DNA of 64,000 nt from JAUIAS01 sp030425395. Lineage in GTDB: Bacteria; Pseudomonadota; Alphaproteobacteria; Rhodobacterales; Rhodobacteraceae. Of the stretch, positions 7,765 to 17,142 are shown piece by piece. Each line of letters opens with the position of its first letter. Position 1 is the first letter of the stretch. Location of the stretch: contig CP121336.1 in the NCBI GenBank assembly GCA_043553855.1, positions 744,001 to 808,000 of the forward strand. The letters are read 5' to 3'. The position numbers and the translations under genes were made by a program. Below the pieces are notes generated by a model, which ran no database searches, was not told where the DNA came from, and saw nothing but the letters and a program-made list of their open reading frames with translations.

Positions 7765-9546
7765 TCAGTCGCGCGGAATGACACGCAGCCCGAGTTCCAT
7801 CAACTGATCGGCCATCGGATCGGACGGTGCAGACATCATCAGATCTTCGGCCCGCTGGTTCATCGGGAACATGATGACCTCGCGGATGTTGGCCGTATCG
7901 GCCAGCAACATGACGATCCGGTCGATCCCCGCGGCGCATCCACCGTGGGGCGGCGCGCCATACTGGAACGCATTGACCATGCCGCCGAACCGCTTGCGCA
8001 CCTCGTCTTCGCCATAGCCTGCCATTTCAAAGGCCTTGATCATGATGTCCAGCTTGTGATTGCGGATCGCGCCGGACACCAGTTCATACCCGTTGCATGC
8101 CAGATCGTATTGATACCCGAGAATATCGAGAGGATCGCCATCCAGTGCCTCGATCCCGCCCTGCGGCATGGAGAAGGGGTTGTGGCTGAAATCCACCGCG
8201 CCGGTGTCTTCGTCCTTTTCGTACATCGGGAAATCAACGATCCAGGCAAAGGCGAAACGGTCCTGATCGGTCAGACCCAGCTCTTCGCCGATGGCCACGC
8301 GTGCCTTGCCCGCGACCTTTTCGAACGCCTCCGGCTTGCCACCAAGGAAGAAGGCCGCGTCGCCCACGCCAAGGCCCAGCTGCTGGCGGATCGCCTCGGT
8401 GCGTTCGGGGCCGATGTTTTTGGCCAGCGGACCGGCGGCTTCCATTTCGCCATTGGTCTCGCGCCAGAAGATATAGCCCATCCCCGGCAGGCCCTCTTTC
8501 TGGGCAAAGGCGTTCATGCGGTCGCAGAACTTGCGGCTGCCGCCTGTGGGGGCCGGGATCGCGCGGATTTCGGTGCCTTCCTGTTCGAGCAGTTTGGCAA
8601 AGATGGCAAAGCCCGAACCGGCGAAATGCTCGCTGACCACCTGCATCTTGATCGGGTTGCGCAGGTCGGGCTTGTCGGTGCCATACCAGAGCGCCGCGTC
8701 GCGATACGAAATCTGTGGCCAGTCCTGCGGCGCATCCACGCGACGCCCGCCGCCGAATTCGTCGAACACACCGGCAATCACCGGCGCGATCGTGTCGAAG
8801 ACGTCCTGCTGAGTGACAAAGGACATTTCCATGTCAAGCTGGTAGAAATCGGTGGGTGAACGGTCTGCGCGCGGATCCTCGTCGCGGAAACAGGGCGCAA
8901 TCTGGAAATACTTGTCAAAGCCGCTGACCATGATCAGCTGTTTGAATTGCTGCGGCGCCTGCGGCAGCGCATAGAACTTGCCCGGATGCTGGCGCGACGG
9001 CACAAGGAAATCGCGCGCGCCTTCGGGGCTGGACGCGGTGATGATCGGCGTCTGGAATTCGCGGAAGTTCAGATCCCACATGCGGCGGCGGATCGACGTC
9101 ACCACGTCCGAGCGCAGGGTCATGTTGTTCTGCATGGCCTCGCGCCGCAGGTCGAGATAGCGATAGCGCAGGCGGGTTTCCTCGGGGTATTCCTGATCTC
9201 CGAACACCATGAGGGGCAGTTCTTCAGAACGGCCCAGAACTTCCATGTCACGCACGAATACTTCGATTTCGCCGGTCGGCAGCTTGGGGTTCACGAGATC
9301 CGCGTCGCGGGCTTTCACGGTGCCGTCGATACGGATGCACCATTCGCTGCGCACGGCTTCGACCTGTGAAAAGACCGGGCTGTCGGGATCGCACAGAACC
9401 TGCGTGATCCCGTAATGGTCGCGCAGGTCGATAAACAGAATGCCGCCATGGTCGCGGACCCGGTGGACCCAGCCCGACAGGCGCACGGTTTCGCCCACAT
9501 TGGCGGCGTTCAGATCAGCGCAGGTATGGCTGCGAAAGGCGTGCAT
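7765..9546 (-). CDS. aspS: Aspartyl-tRNA synthetase
   Basis: A 593-residue class II synthetase that charges tRNA-Asp. The N-terminal OB-fold anticodon-binding domain (residues 1-130; GWVHRVRDHGGILFIDLRD) is followed by the catalytic core with RYRYLDLRR, the motif 2 FRDEDPRADRSPTDFYQLD region and motif 3 (GIDRIVML) near the C-terminus. The bacterial insertion domain lies between them. Length is normal. It is divergent from carB. Whether it also charges tRNA-Asn depends on gatCAB and asnS elsewhere in the genome. Confidence 0.97.
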   Translation of the reverse strand: MHAFRSHTCADLNAANVGETVRLSGWVHRVRDHGGILFIDLRDHYGITQVLCDPDSPVFSQVEAVRSEWCIRIDGTVKARDADLVNPKLPTGEIEVFVRDMEVLGRSEELPLMVFGDQEYPEETRLRYRYLDLRREAMQNNMTLRSDVVTSIRRRMWDLNFREFQTPIITASSPEGARDFLVPSRQHPGKFYALPQAPQQFKQLIMVSGFDKYFQIAPCFRDEDPRADRSPTDFYQLDMEMSFVTQQDVFDTIAPVIAGVFDEFGGGRRVDAPQDWPQISYRDAALWYGTDKPDLRNPIKMQVVSEHFAGSGFAIFAKLLEQEGTEIRAIPAPTGGSRKFCDRMNAFAQKEGLPGMGYIFWRETNGEMEAAGPLAKNIGPERTEAIRQQLGLGVGDAAFFLGGKPEAFEKVAGKARVAIGEELGLTDQDRFAFAWIVDFPMYEKDEDTGAVDFSHNPFSMPQGGIEALDGDPLDILGYQYDLACNGYELVSGAIRNHKLDIMIKAFEMAGYGEDEVRKRFGGMVNAFQYGAPPHGGCAAGIDRIVMLLADTANIREVIMFPMNQRAEDLMMSAPSDPMADQLMELGLRVIPRD

Positions 9547-9662
9547 GGTGTTTTTCCTTCAGTGCTGACGCGGTCGCGCCGATACACCGTCTCTGACCCC
9601 GGAAGTCAAGGCCCGCGACCGATTCTGCGCGCACCCAGCGGCATGATTGGGCTGCTTCCCCT

Positions 9663-9691
9663 CTTGCGCCTGCCCGCGCCATGAATATAAG
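9663..9691 (+). promoter_or_regulatory. Predicted sigma-70 promoter of carB
   Basis: A -35-like CTTGCG (9663-9668), a 17-base spacer and a -10-like TATAAG (9686-9691), 53 bases upstream of the carB ATG. Spacing and both boxes fit alphaproteobacterial housekeeping promoters. Confidence 0.55.
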
Positions 9692-9743
9692 GCAGACAAT
9701 TTGGGCGCAGGGGGCGCCTTTAAACATCCAGAGGGACCGCGAT

Positions 9744-12700
9744 ATGCCGAAGAGAACCGACATCCAGTCGATCATGATCATCGGAGCAGGACCCATTGTC
9801 ATCGGACAGGCCTGCGAATTCGATTACTCCGGCGCACAGGCATGCAAGGCGCTGCGCGAGGAAGGGTATCGGGTTATCCTCGTCAACTCAAACCCGGCGA
9901 CGATCATGACCGATCCGGGCCTTGCCGATGCCACGTATATTGAGCCGATCACCCCCGAGATCGTTGCCAAGATCATCGAAAAGGAGCGTCCAGACGCGCT
10001 CTTGCCGACGATGGGCGGTCAGACCGGTCTGAACACATCGCTTGCCCTCGAAGAGATGGGCGTTCTGGACAAATTCGGCGTCGAAATGATCGGAGCCAAG
10101 CGTGACGCCATCGAAATGGCCGAAGACCGCAAGCTGTTCCGCGAGGCGATGGATCGCCTCGGACTGGAAAACCCCCGTGCCACCATCGTGACCGCCCCCA
10201 AGAAAGCCGACGGCAAACGCGATCTGGAAGAAGGGTTGCGCATCGCCCTTGATGCGCTTGAGGACATCGGCCTGCCCGCGATCATCCGTCCGGCCTATAC
10301 CCTCGGCGGAACCGGCGGTGGCGTGGCCTACAACCGCGATGACTATATCCATTTCTGCCGCTCGGGCATGGATGCGTCGCCGGTGGGCCAGATCCTCGTC
10401 GATGAAAGTCTGCTGGGCTGGAAGGAATACGAAATGGAGGTTGTCCGCGACAAGGCCGACAACGCCATTATCGTGTGTTCCATCGAAAACGTGGACCCGA
10501 TGGGTGTGCACACCGGCGATTCGATCACCGTGGCCCCGGCGCTGACGTTGACCGACAAGGAATATCAGATCATGCGCAACGGCTCGATCGCCGTGCTGCG
10601 CGAAATCGGCGTGGAAACCGGCGGCTCGAACGTGCAATGGGCGATCAATCCCGCCGATGGCCGTATGGTCGTGATCGAAATGAACCCCCGTGTGTCGCGG
10701 TCCTCGGCATTGGCCTCCAAGGCGACGGGGTTCCCCATCGCCAAGATCGCGGCCAAACTGGCGGTCGGCTATACCCTTGATGAGCTGGACAACGACATCA
10801 CCAAGGTAACCCCGGCATCGTTCGAGCCGACCATCGACTATGTGGTCACAAAAATTCCGCGCTTTGCCTTTGAGAAATTCGCAGGGTCCGAACCCTATCT
10901 GACCACGGCGATGAAATCCGTGGGCGAGGCCATGTCAATCGGCCGCACGATCCACGAATCCATGCAAAAGGCCCTGGCGTCGATGGAAACCGGGCTGACC
11001 GGGTTTGACGAATACTCCATTCCCGGGGTGAGCGTGGGCCATTGGGAAGATGCAGGCACTGAAAAGGCGGCGGTCATCAAGGCGCTGAGCCTGCAAACCC
11101 CGGACCGTATTCGCGTGATCGCTCAGGCCATGCGCCACGGGCTGAGCAACGATGAAATTCAGGGCGTCACGGCGTTTGACCCATGGTTCCTGGCCCGTAT
11201 TCGCGAAATCATTGAAACCGAAGCCCGCATTCGCCGCGACGGCCTTCCCACGACCGAAGAGGGCCTGCGCGATCTCAAGATGCTGGGCTTTACCGATGCG
11301 CGCCTTGGTGCGCTGACGGGACGCGACGAAGACAACGTGAGGCGCGCGCGCCATAATCTTGGCGTGACCGCGGTGTTCAAGCGTATCGACACCTGCGCCG
11401 CCGAGTTCGAGGCGCAGACGCCCTATATGTACTCCACCTACGAAGCCCCGATGATGGGCGAAGTGGAATGCGAAGCGCGCCCCTCGGACCGCAAGAAAGT
11501 TGTCATTCTCGGCGGTGGCCCGAACCGGATCGGCCAGGGGATCGAATTCGATTACTGCTGCTGTCACGCCTGTTTCGCGCTGACGGATGCGGGTTATGAA
11601 ACGATCATGGTCAACTGCAACCCGGAAACCGTGTCCACCGATTACGACACGTCCGACCGTCTGTATTTTGAGCCGCTGACCTTTGAACACGTGATGGAAA
11701 TCCTGCGCGTTGAGCAATCCAACGGCACATTGCACGGTGTGATCGTCCAATTTGGCGGCCAGACCCCTCTGAAGCTCGCCCGCGCGCTCGAGGCCGAAGG
11801 CATCCCTATTCTCGGCACCACGCCGGATGCGATCGACCTTGCCGAAGACCGCGAGCGGTTCCAGAAACTGGTCAACGATCTGGGGCTCAAGCAGCCACAT
11901 AACGGCATTGCCCATTCCGGTGCCGAAGCGATGGAGATTGCCAAGGACATCGGATATCCGCTGGTGATCCGCCCCTCTTATGTTCTGGGCGGTCGCGCGA
12001 TGGAAATCGTGCGCGATACCGCACAGCTTGAACGCTATATCAACGAAGCGGTCGTGGTCTCGGGCGACAGCCCGGTTCTTCTCGACAGCTATTTGTCGGG
12101 CGCGGTCGAGCTTGACGTCGATGCACTGTGCGACGGGGAAAGCGTCCATGTCGCGGGCATCATGCAGCATATCGAAGAGGCAGGCGTTCATTCCGGCGAC
12201 AGCGCCTGTTCGCTTCCTCCCTACTCGCTTTCCGCTGAAGTGCTCGCCGAGATTGAAACCCAGACCGAGGCTCTGGCCCGCGGTCTGAACGTGGTCGGAC
12301 TGATGAACGTGCAATTCGCGATCAAGGACGGGGAAATCTTCCTGATCGAGGTCAACCCCCGCGCGTCGCGCACCGTGCCGTTTGTTGGCAAGGCAACCGA
12401 CAGCGCCATCGCGTCGATTGCAGCGCGTATCATGGCCGGCGAGAAGCTGTCGGATTTCCCGATGCGCCCGGATTACGACACGGCCGCCTCCTATGACACC
12501 GTTCTGCCGCTGGCAGATCCCATGACGCTGGCAAACCCGAACATGCCGTGGTTCTCGGTCAAGGAAGCGGTTCTGCCCTTTGCCCGTTTCCCCGGCGTTG
12601 ATACCATCCTTGGCCCGGAAATGCGGTCAACCGGTGAGGTCATGGGCTGGGATCGTGATTTCCCGCGTGCCTTCCTCAAGGCGCAAATGGGCGCGGGCAT

Positions 12701-13103
12701 GGACTTGCCGCGCAGTGGATGCGCCTTCATCTCGATCCGGGATGAGGACAAGACCCCGTTGATGATTGACGCGGCGCGGGCACTGACCGATTTGGGTTTC
12801 AGCCTTGTCGCGACAAGCGGCACGCATGACTGGCTGGCCGCACAGGGTGTCACGTGCAGCAAGGTCAACAAGGTGTATGAGGGCCGCCCGGACATCACCG
12901 ACCTGATGAAGAACGGGGACATCCAGCTGGTGATGAACACCACAGAAGGTGCGCAAGCGGTGGATGACTCCCGCTCCATCAGATCCATCGCGCTCTATGA
13001 CAAGATCCCCTATTTCACCACGGCTGCCGGTGCCAACGCGGCGGCAATGGCGATCAAGGCACAGGCAGAAGGCGACGTGGATGTAAAGGCGCTGCAAGCC
13101 TGA
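9744..13103 (+). CDS. carB: Carbamoyl-phosphate synthase large subunit
   Basis: A 1119-residue enzyme that makes carbamoyl phosphate for arginine and pyrimidine synthesis, using ammonia delivered by CarA. It shows the duplicated ATP-grasp architecture: each half opens with a nucleotide-binding segment (IIGAGPIVIGQACEFDYSG; ILGGGPNRIGQGIEFDYCC) and carries an ATP-grasp core (RPAYTLGGTGGG; RPSYVLGGRAME). A C-terminal MGS-like allosteric domain (VATSGTHDWLAAQG) follows. The ATG at 9744 was chosen over 9681 because MPKRTDIQSI is the usual N-terminus. carA is not in the window. A strong terminator follows. Confidence 0.97.
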   Translation: MPKRTDIQSIMIIGAGPIVIGQACEFDYSGAQACKALREEGYRVILVNSNPATIMTDPGLADATYIEPITPEIVAKIIEKERPDALLPTMGGQTGLNTSLALEEMGVLDKFGVEMIGAKRDAIEMAEDRKLFREAMDRLGLENPRATIVTAPKKADGKRDLEEGLRIALDALEDIGLPAIIRPAYTLGGTGGGVAYNRDDYIHFCRSGMDASPVGQILVDESLLGWKEYEMEVVRDKADNAIIVCSIENVDPMGVHTGDSITVAPALTLTDKEYQIMRNGSIAVLREIGVETGGSNVQWAINPADGRMVVIEMNPRVSRSSALASKATGFPIAKIAAKLAVGYTLDELDNDITKVTPASFEPTIDYVVTKIPRFAFEKFAGSEPYLTTAMKSVGEAMSIGRTIHESMQKALASMETGLTGFDEYSIPGVSVGHWEDAGTEKAAVIKALSLQTPDRIRVIAQAMRHGLSNDEIQGVTAFDPWFLARIREIIETEARIRRDGLPTTEEGLRDLKMLGFTDARLGALTGRDEDNVRRARHNLGVTAVFKRIDTCAAEFEAQTPYMYSTYEAPMMGEVECEARPSDRKKVVILGGGPNRIGQGIEFDYCCCHACFALTDAGYETIMVNCNPETVSTDYDTSDRLYFEPLTFEHVMEILRVEQSNGTLHGVIVQFGGQTPLKLARALEAEGIPILGTTPDAIDLAEDRERFQKLVNDLGLKQPHNGIAHSGAEAMEIAKDIGYPLVIRPSYVLGGRAMEIVRDTAQLERYINEAVVVSGDSPVLLDSYLSGAVELDVDALCDGESVHVAGIMQHIEEAGVHSGDSACSLPPYSLSAEVLAEIETQTEALARGLNVVGLMNVQFAIKDGEIFLIEVNPRASRTVPFVGKATDSAIASIAARIMAGEKLSDFPMRPDYDTAASYDTVLPLADPMTLANPNMPWFSVKEAVLPFARFPGVDTILGPEMRSTGEVMGWDRDFPRAFLKAQMGAGMDLPRSGCAFISIRDEDKTPLMIDAARALTDLGFSLVATSGTHDWLAAQGVTCSKVNKVYEGRPDITDLMKNGDIQLVMNTTEGAQAVDDSRSIRSIALYDKIPYFTTAAGANAAAMAIKAQAEGDVDVKALQA

Positions 13104-13134
13104 CGCACCGCGCCCACAAGTTGAAAACCAAAAA

Positions 13135-13164
13135 CCCCGGCGTGCCAAAACACGCCGGGGTTTT
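13135..13164. terminator. Bidirectional intrinsic terminator (carB / ask_ect)
   Basis: A perfect 10-base GC-rich stem, CCCCGGCGTG/CACGCCGGGG, with a 6-base loop, flanked by AAAA on the left and TTTT on the right. It can end both carB (plus strand) and the ectoine operon (minus strand). Confidence 0.88.
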
Positions 13165-13199
13165 CGTTGGGCCGGTTGACCCGGCCTCTGATGGCTGTC

Positions 13200-14633
13200 T
13201 CAGGCGGCCCTGAGGTGCCGTTCCTCCCTGTTGGGAACCAATGCGCCGTGCAGCGCGGCGATACCTTTGTCCATGTCTCGGGCGTCCACCACGAATTGCA
13301 CATCCACATTGCGCGGCGTCTGGTGGGCGGCGATCACGTTTACCGCGCCCGCGTCCAGCGCGGTCAGGCCTTTGGAAAGCGCCTGAACCCCAGCCAGATC
13401 ACGCCCGATGGCCGACACCACGGACAAAGCCCGTGTTGAAATCTCTGCTGACGGGAATTTGGTCTCAAGATCGACGACAACCCGACGCACCACCTTGAGC
13501 GACGCTTCGACATAGTGGGTGATCGTGTTCGCGTTCGAGGTCTTTGACACGATCCGCACCTTGTGGCGCTGCAACGCATCCAGAATGGCCGCGTCATACC
13601 CTTTGACGCCAACCATGTCCTGTTCAAACACTTCAAGTGCAACCACCTTGAGACCGGTCACGATCTCGACACCCGGCGCATCGCCGGGGGCTTCGTCGAT
13701 CAATGTGCCCGGGTCGTGCGGCTCAAACGCATTTGTCACCCGCAAAGGCACGCCAGCCTGTCGCAGCGTCTTGGCTGCCTTGGGGTGGATCGCCTCCATG
13801 CCCATGTTGGACAGCTGGTCCGCCACGTCATAGTTGGTGTGGCCAAGTTTGCGCACCTGATCGCAGCCAACAATCTTGGGATCGGCAGAAGACAGGTGGA
13901 ATTCCTTGTGAATGATCGCCTCGCGGGCCCCCGTCGATGCGGCGATGCGCGAAAATGTCACTTCGGAATAGCCGCGATCAAACTCTTTCATCAGACCTTC
14001 GCGGCACTGGGCATACCCGGTGACGATCGGCATTTCCTCGTGGAGGTTCACGTCCTCCAGACCGGCGTGAATCCGGGCGTCGAGGTCCATTTCATTTTCA
14101 TCGCGCCAGCCGCTGAGATCCACAAAACGCGCGTTGACCCCTGCACGGTTCAGCAAAAGTGCGGTGACAAAAGCCGAATGCGCCTCGCCCAGCCCCGAGA
14201 GAAGTTCGCGCGTTGCCAGCATGTGCGACGACAGGCGGAAATGACCATACGAACACAGCCGCTGAAGATCGAAAAGGCACGATCTGGCCCCTTCTATCCG
14301 GTCGCGAACGAACTCATCCGCGGTTGACCGGTCTGCCGGGTGATCCAGAACGTCGGTATGCGCGGCCTCCATCGCGTCGCGCACATGCGTCAGTGCATCC
14401 AGCCAGCCGTGATCGTCATCGTCATTGGCAAACAGGGCATAGACCCCCGGTTCGCCGGATTTCTTGTGTTCGAGCAGTTTGTTGGTGATGCCGCCAAAGG
14501 CGGACACCACAAAGATGCGGCCATAAAGATCAGCGCCCGACCGATCTCCGATGATCAGGCTCTCCTTCAATTCACCGATCCGGCTCATGGAAGTGCCCCC
14601 GATCTTTTCGACGGTATGGGTGGAATGGGTCAT
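13200..14633 (-). CDS. ask_ect: Ectoine-operon aspartate kinase
   Basis: A 477-residue aspartokinase of the Ask_Ect type, which supplies aspartyl phosphate for ectoine synthesis and is thought to escape normal feedback control. The kinase signature EKIGGTSMSR is at residues 9-18, in place of the usual KFGGTS, and a DLSGW segment lies near residue 175. Two ACT-type regulatory segments form the C-terminus (DMVGVKGYDAA; ALSVVSAIGRDLAG). It begins 12 bases after ectC and is the last gene of ectABC-ask, just before the shared terminator. Confidence 0.93.
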   Translation of the reverse strand: MTHSTHTVEKIGGTSMSRIGELKESLIIGDRSGADLYGRIFVVSAFGGITNKLLEHKKSGEPGVYALFANDDDDHGWLDALTHVRDAMEAAHTDVLDHPADRSTADEFVRDRIEGARSCLFDLQRLCSYGHFRLSSHMLATRELLSGLGEAHSAFVTALLLNRAGVNARFVDLSGWRDENEMDLDARIHAGLEDVNLHEEMPIVTGYAQCREGLMKEFDRGYSEVTFSRIAASTGAREAIIHKEFHLSSADPKIVGCDQVRKLGHTNYDVADQLSNMGMEAIHPKAAKTLRQAGVPLRVTNAFEPHDPGTLIDEAPGDAPGVEIVTGLKVVALEVFEQDMVGVKGYDAAILDALQRHKVRIVSKTSNANTITHYVEASLKVVRRVVVDLETKFPSAEISTRALSVVSAIGRDLAGVQALSKGLTALDAGAVNVIAAHQTPRNVDVQFVVDARDMDKGIAALHGALVPNREERHLRAA

Positions 14634-14645
14634 GAAAAACCTCGC

Positions 14646-15038
14646 TTAGCTCGATTCGAGCGCATAGGAACCGTCAGCCTGGTGGACTTCATTGCCGGTA
14701 ACCGGCGGATTGAAGACACACGCCATGACGAGTTCTTCCTCGGCGCGCAGGGTGTGGCGATCATGTTCGTTCAGCGCATACATCACGCCCGGACGAATTT
14801 CGTGGGTCTCGCCGGTCTTGAGGTCGGTGATCGCCCCCTTGCCCTGCATGCAGTAAACGCTTTCAAAGTGGTTCTTGTATTCGAACGTGTGTTCCGATCC
14901 GGCCTCAAGAAAGGTGATGTGAAAGGAAAACCCCATCCCGTCATCCGCCAGAAGCATCCTGACCGATGACCATTTGGCATCGCTCACCACGCGGTTCCGT
15001 TCTTTTTCTACGATGTGATTGAAATCACGTACGATCAT
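14646..15038 (-). CDS. ectC: L-ectoine synthase
   Basis: A 130-residue cupin enzyme that cyclises N-gamma-acetyl-L-2,4-diaminobutyrate to ectoine with loss of water. Key visible segments are LLADDGMGFSFHITFLEAG (residues about 29-47), HTFEYKNHFESVYCMQGKG carrying the metal-site Glu57-type residues, and the C-terminal CVFNPPVTGNEVH, which is characteristic of EctC. Length is typical. It lies five bases after ectB and 12 bases before ask_ect, so all are co-transcribed. Confidence 0.96.
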   Translation of the reverse strand: MIVRDFNHIVEKERNRVVSDAKWSSVRMLLADDGMGFSFHITFLEAGSEHTFEYKNHFESVYCMQGKGAITDLKTGETHEIRPGVMYALNEHDRHTLRAEEELVMACVFNPPVTGNEVHQADGSYALESS

Positions 15039-15043
15039 GTCTG

Positions 15044-16339
15044 TTACTCCGCTGCCATTGCAGGTTTTGCCGTGACGACCTCTCGGGTCGCATCAAGAAG
15101 GATATTCAGCCCGTGGCGCATAACCTCGTCCGAGGTGGTCAGCGGGGCAAGCACCTTGACGACTTCGTCATAGGCACCGGATGTTTCGATGATCAGCCCC
15201 TTGTCAAATGCGCGCGCGCAGATTTCGGCAGCCAGATCGCCCGAGCGCACATCAACGCCCTGCATGAGACCACGCCCCTTGAGTTCGGCCCCTTCGACAA
15301 GCGATGCGACGGTTCGCAACCCTTCTTCCAGCATCGCCGCTTTGGCGGAAAGCGTTTCTGCGAAACTGTTGTCGGACCAGAATTTCTCGATCGCCACGCG
15401 GGCCGTGACAAAGGCATGGGTATTGCCCCGGAACGTGCCGTTGTGTTCGGCTGGCTTCCAGATGTCATGTTCAGGCCGGATGAGCAGCGCCGCGAACGGC
15501 AGGCCGAAACCGGACAGCGATTTCGCCATCGGGATCAAGTCCGGCGTGATGCCCATGTCTTCAAAGCTGAAGAACGTCCCGGTGCGCCCGCACCCGGCCT
15601 GAATGTCATCGACAATCAGCAGCGCGCCGTGTTTGCGCGCGATCCGTTCAATGCCGCGCATCCAGTCACCCGACGCGGCATTCAACCCGCCTTCGCCCTG
15701 GACCGGTTCAAGAATGAACGCGGCGGGGGCATCAATACCGCTGGACGGATTGTCGAGCATCGCCTCCAGCATCGCCAGCGTATCCACGTCATCGCCAAGG
15801 GCACCTTCATAGGGCATCCGCGTCACGTCGGACAGCGCGGCACCGCCAGCGCCATCCCGCTTGCCGGCATTCCCGGTGCACGCCAGTGCGCCCAGCGTCA
15901 TGCCGTGGAATCCATTGGTAAAGGCAATCACATTCCGGCGCCCGGTCACCTTGCGGGCCAGCTTGATCGCGGCCTCAACCGCGTTGGTGCCCGTGGGGCC
16001 GGTCATCATGACGCGGTGATCCATCCCGCGCGGGGCAAGGATCAGGCGTTCGAAGGCTTCAAGGAACCGCGCCTTGGTGTCGGTATACATATCCAACCCA
16101 TGCGCGACGCCATCGGCGGTGATGTGATCCACCAGCGCCTGCTTCATGTCCGGGTCGTTATGCCCGTAGTTCAGAGACGAACACCCTGACAGGAAGTCAA
16201 TGTAACGGCGTCCGTTTGCGTCGGTCATCATGCTGCCCGAAGCCGAGACGAAGGTTGTCTCAAAGCTACGGCAATAGCTGCGCGCCTCGGATTCGCGGCG
16301 CGAAAAGATCGAAAAATCGGCTGTTTTCACAGTCGTCAT
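15044..16339 (-). CDS. ectB: Diaminobutyrate--2-oxoglutarate transaminase
   Basis: A 431-residue class III PLP aminotransferase that converts aspartate semialdehyde to L-2,4-diaminobutyrate, the first committed ectoine step. The N-terminus IFSRRESEARSYCRSF is typical of EctB. PLP-site features are TGPTGTNAVEAA, the Asp in LIVDDIQAGCGRTG and the Schiff-base Lys in PMAKSLSGFGLP. The ATG at 16339 (MTTVKTAD) was preferred to an upstream in-frame ATG because homologues begin near here. It sits 60 bases after ectA. Confidence 0.95.
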   Translation of the reverse strand: MTTVKTADFSIFSRRESEARSYCRSFETTFVSASGSMMTDANGRRYIDFLSGCSSLNYGHNDPDMKQALVDHITADGVAHGLDMYTDTKARFLEAFERLILAPRGMDHRVMMTGPTGTNAVEAAIKLARKVTGRRNVIAFTNGFHGMTLGALACTGNAGKRDGAGGAALSDVTRMPYEGALGDDVDTLAMLEAMLDNPSSGIDAPAAFILEPVQGEGGLNAASGDWMRGIERIARKHGALLIVDDIQAGCGRTGTFFSFEDMGITPDLIPMAKSLSGFGLPFAALLIRPEHDIWKPAEHNGTFRGNTHAFVTARVAIEKFWSDNSFAETLSAKAAMLEEGLRTVASLVEGAELKGRGLMQGVDVRSGDLAAEICARAFDKGLIIETSGAYDEVVKVLAPLTTSDEVMRHGLNILLDATREVVTAKPAMAAE

Positions 16340-16399
16340 AACTGGTCCTTCCAGTATCATTTGCGGAAATAGGGGGCTGCGTTGCATGGGTCGCGCGCC

Positions 16400-16930
16400 T
16401 CAGGCGGCGGCTTCCATCCGGTCACGGAAGGTGATCGTGACCATGTGTTCGGTCGCCTGCAGACCACGAAAGTGCGTATCGCGGGTAAAATGCGCCTGCG
16501 AGGACAGCGCGCCCCCGCGACGCCGCGAGAATCGGCGAAACAGCGACCAGGACGCTTCGTTGTCGGCGGTGATGGTGGTCTGCATTCGCGTGATATCCTT
16601 GCAGGTGTCACGCTCCATCAGGCTGGCCAGCATGAGCGAACCAAGCCCAAGACCGCGCGCGGACGAATGCACAGCGACCTGCCAGACAAACAGCGTTTGC
16701 GGATCATTGGGAAGGATATAACCGGACACCCACCCCACGACGCGGCCGTCGCGTTCGGCAACAACGCAGGTGTCGCGGAAGTGGTCGCACTGCACAAGAT
16801 TGCAATACACCGAGTTTTCATCAAGCGGCTTGCACGCCTGAACCAATTCCCAGATCGCCGCTCCGTCGCGCGCATCGGGTCTGCGCAAGACGGGGGCTTT
16901 CGAGCGGAACATGTCAATGGCGTGCTGCAT
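16400..16930 (-). CDS. ectA: L-2,4-diaminobutyrate acetyltransferase
   Basis: A 176-residue GNAT enzyme that acetylates the gamma-amino group of diaminobutyrate. The acetyl-CoA pyrophosphate loop is seen in SSARGLGLGSLML (residues about 92-104), and LRRPDARDGAAIWELVQACKPLD near the N-terminus is a recognisable EctA feature. It is the first gene of the ectoine operon, with an AT-rich upstream region shared with divergent ectR. Short length and sequence agree with other EctA proteins. Confidence 0.95.
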   Translation of the reverse strand: MQHAIDMFRSKAPVLRRPDARDGAAIWELVQACKPLDENSVYCNLVQCDHFRDTCVVAERDGRVVGWVSGYILPNDPQTLFVWQVAVHSSARGLGLGSLMLASLMERDTCKDITRMQTTITADNEASWSLFRRFSRRRGGALSSQAHFTRDTHFRGLQATEHMVTITFRDRMEAAA

Positions 16931-16962
16931 CTTTCCAAAGTCTCCAAATTGTTTCGCATAAC

Positions 16963-16990
16963 TAAATAACAGGATCGAATTTTATTTCAA
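16963..16990 (-). promoter_or_regulatory. Predicted ectA promoter
   Basis: On the minus strand a TTGAAA -35-like box (16985-16990), a 16-base spacer and a TATTTA -10-like box (16963-16968) lie about 35 bases upstream of ectA. The whole 212-base ectA-ectR gap is strikingly AT-rich compared with its surroundings, as is common for osmotically regulated ect promoters. Confidence 0.45.
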
Positions 16991-17081
16991 GAGGCTAAAT
17001 TATTTTTGCCACATACACTGTTTTACATGAATTTTTTAGCGCTTTTTACTTTGTTTATTACTTCGCTTCACAACCCTATCA

Positions 17082-17097
17082 AGCAAAGTATATTGCT
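17082..17097. promoter_or_regulatory. Candidate EctR operator
   Basis: Inverted repeat AGCAA-N6-TTGCT, 46 bases upstream of the ectR start. The size (16 bases) and position suit a MarR-type dimer acting on its own promoter and possibly on the ect promoter about 100 bases away. Inference from symmetry only. Confidence 0.4.
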
Positions 17098-17142
17098 CAA
17101 ACCGCGAGAATATGGCAGTTTTCATCACCTTGGAGACTTACG

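Noticed and set aside
6940..8859. Long open frame (639 codons) on the plus strand opposite aspS and the GNAT gene
   Set aside because: Antisense shadow of two well-supported genes in GC-rich DNA; the translation shows no family features.
10935..12314. 459-codon open frame opposite carB
   Set aside because: Antisense shadow of a highly conserved gene; composition follows the codon structure of carB.
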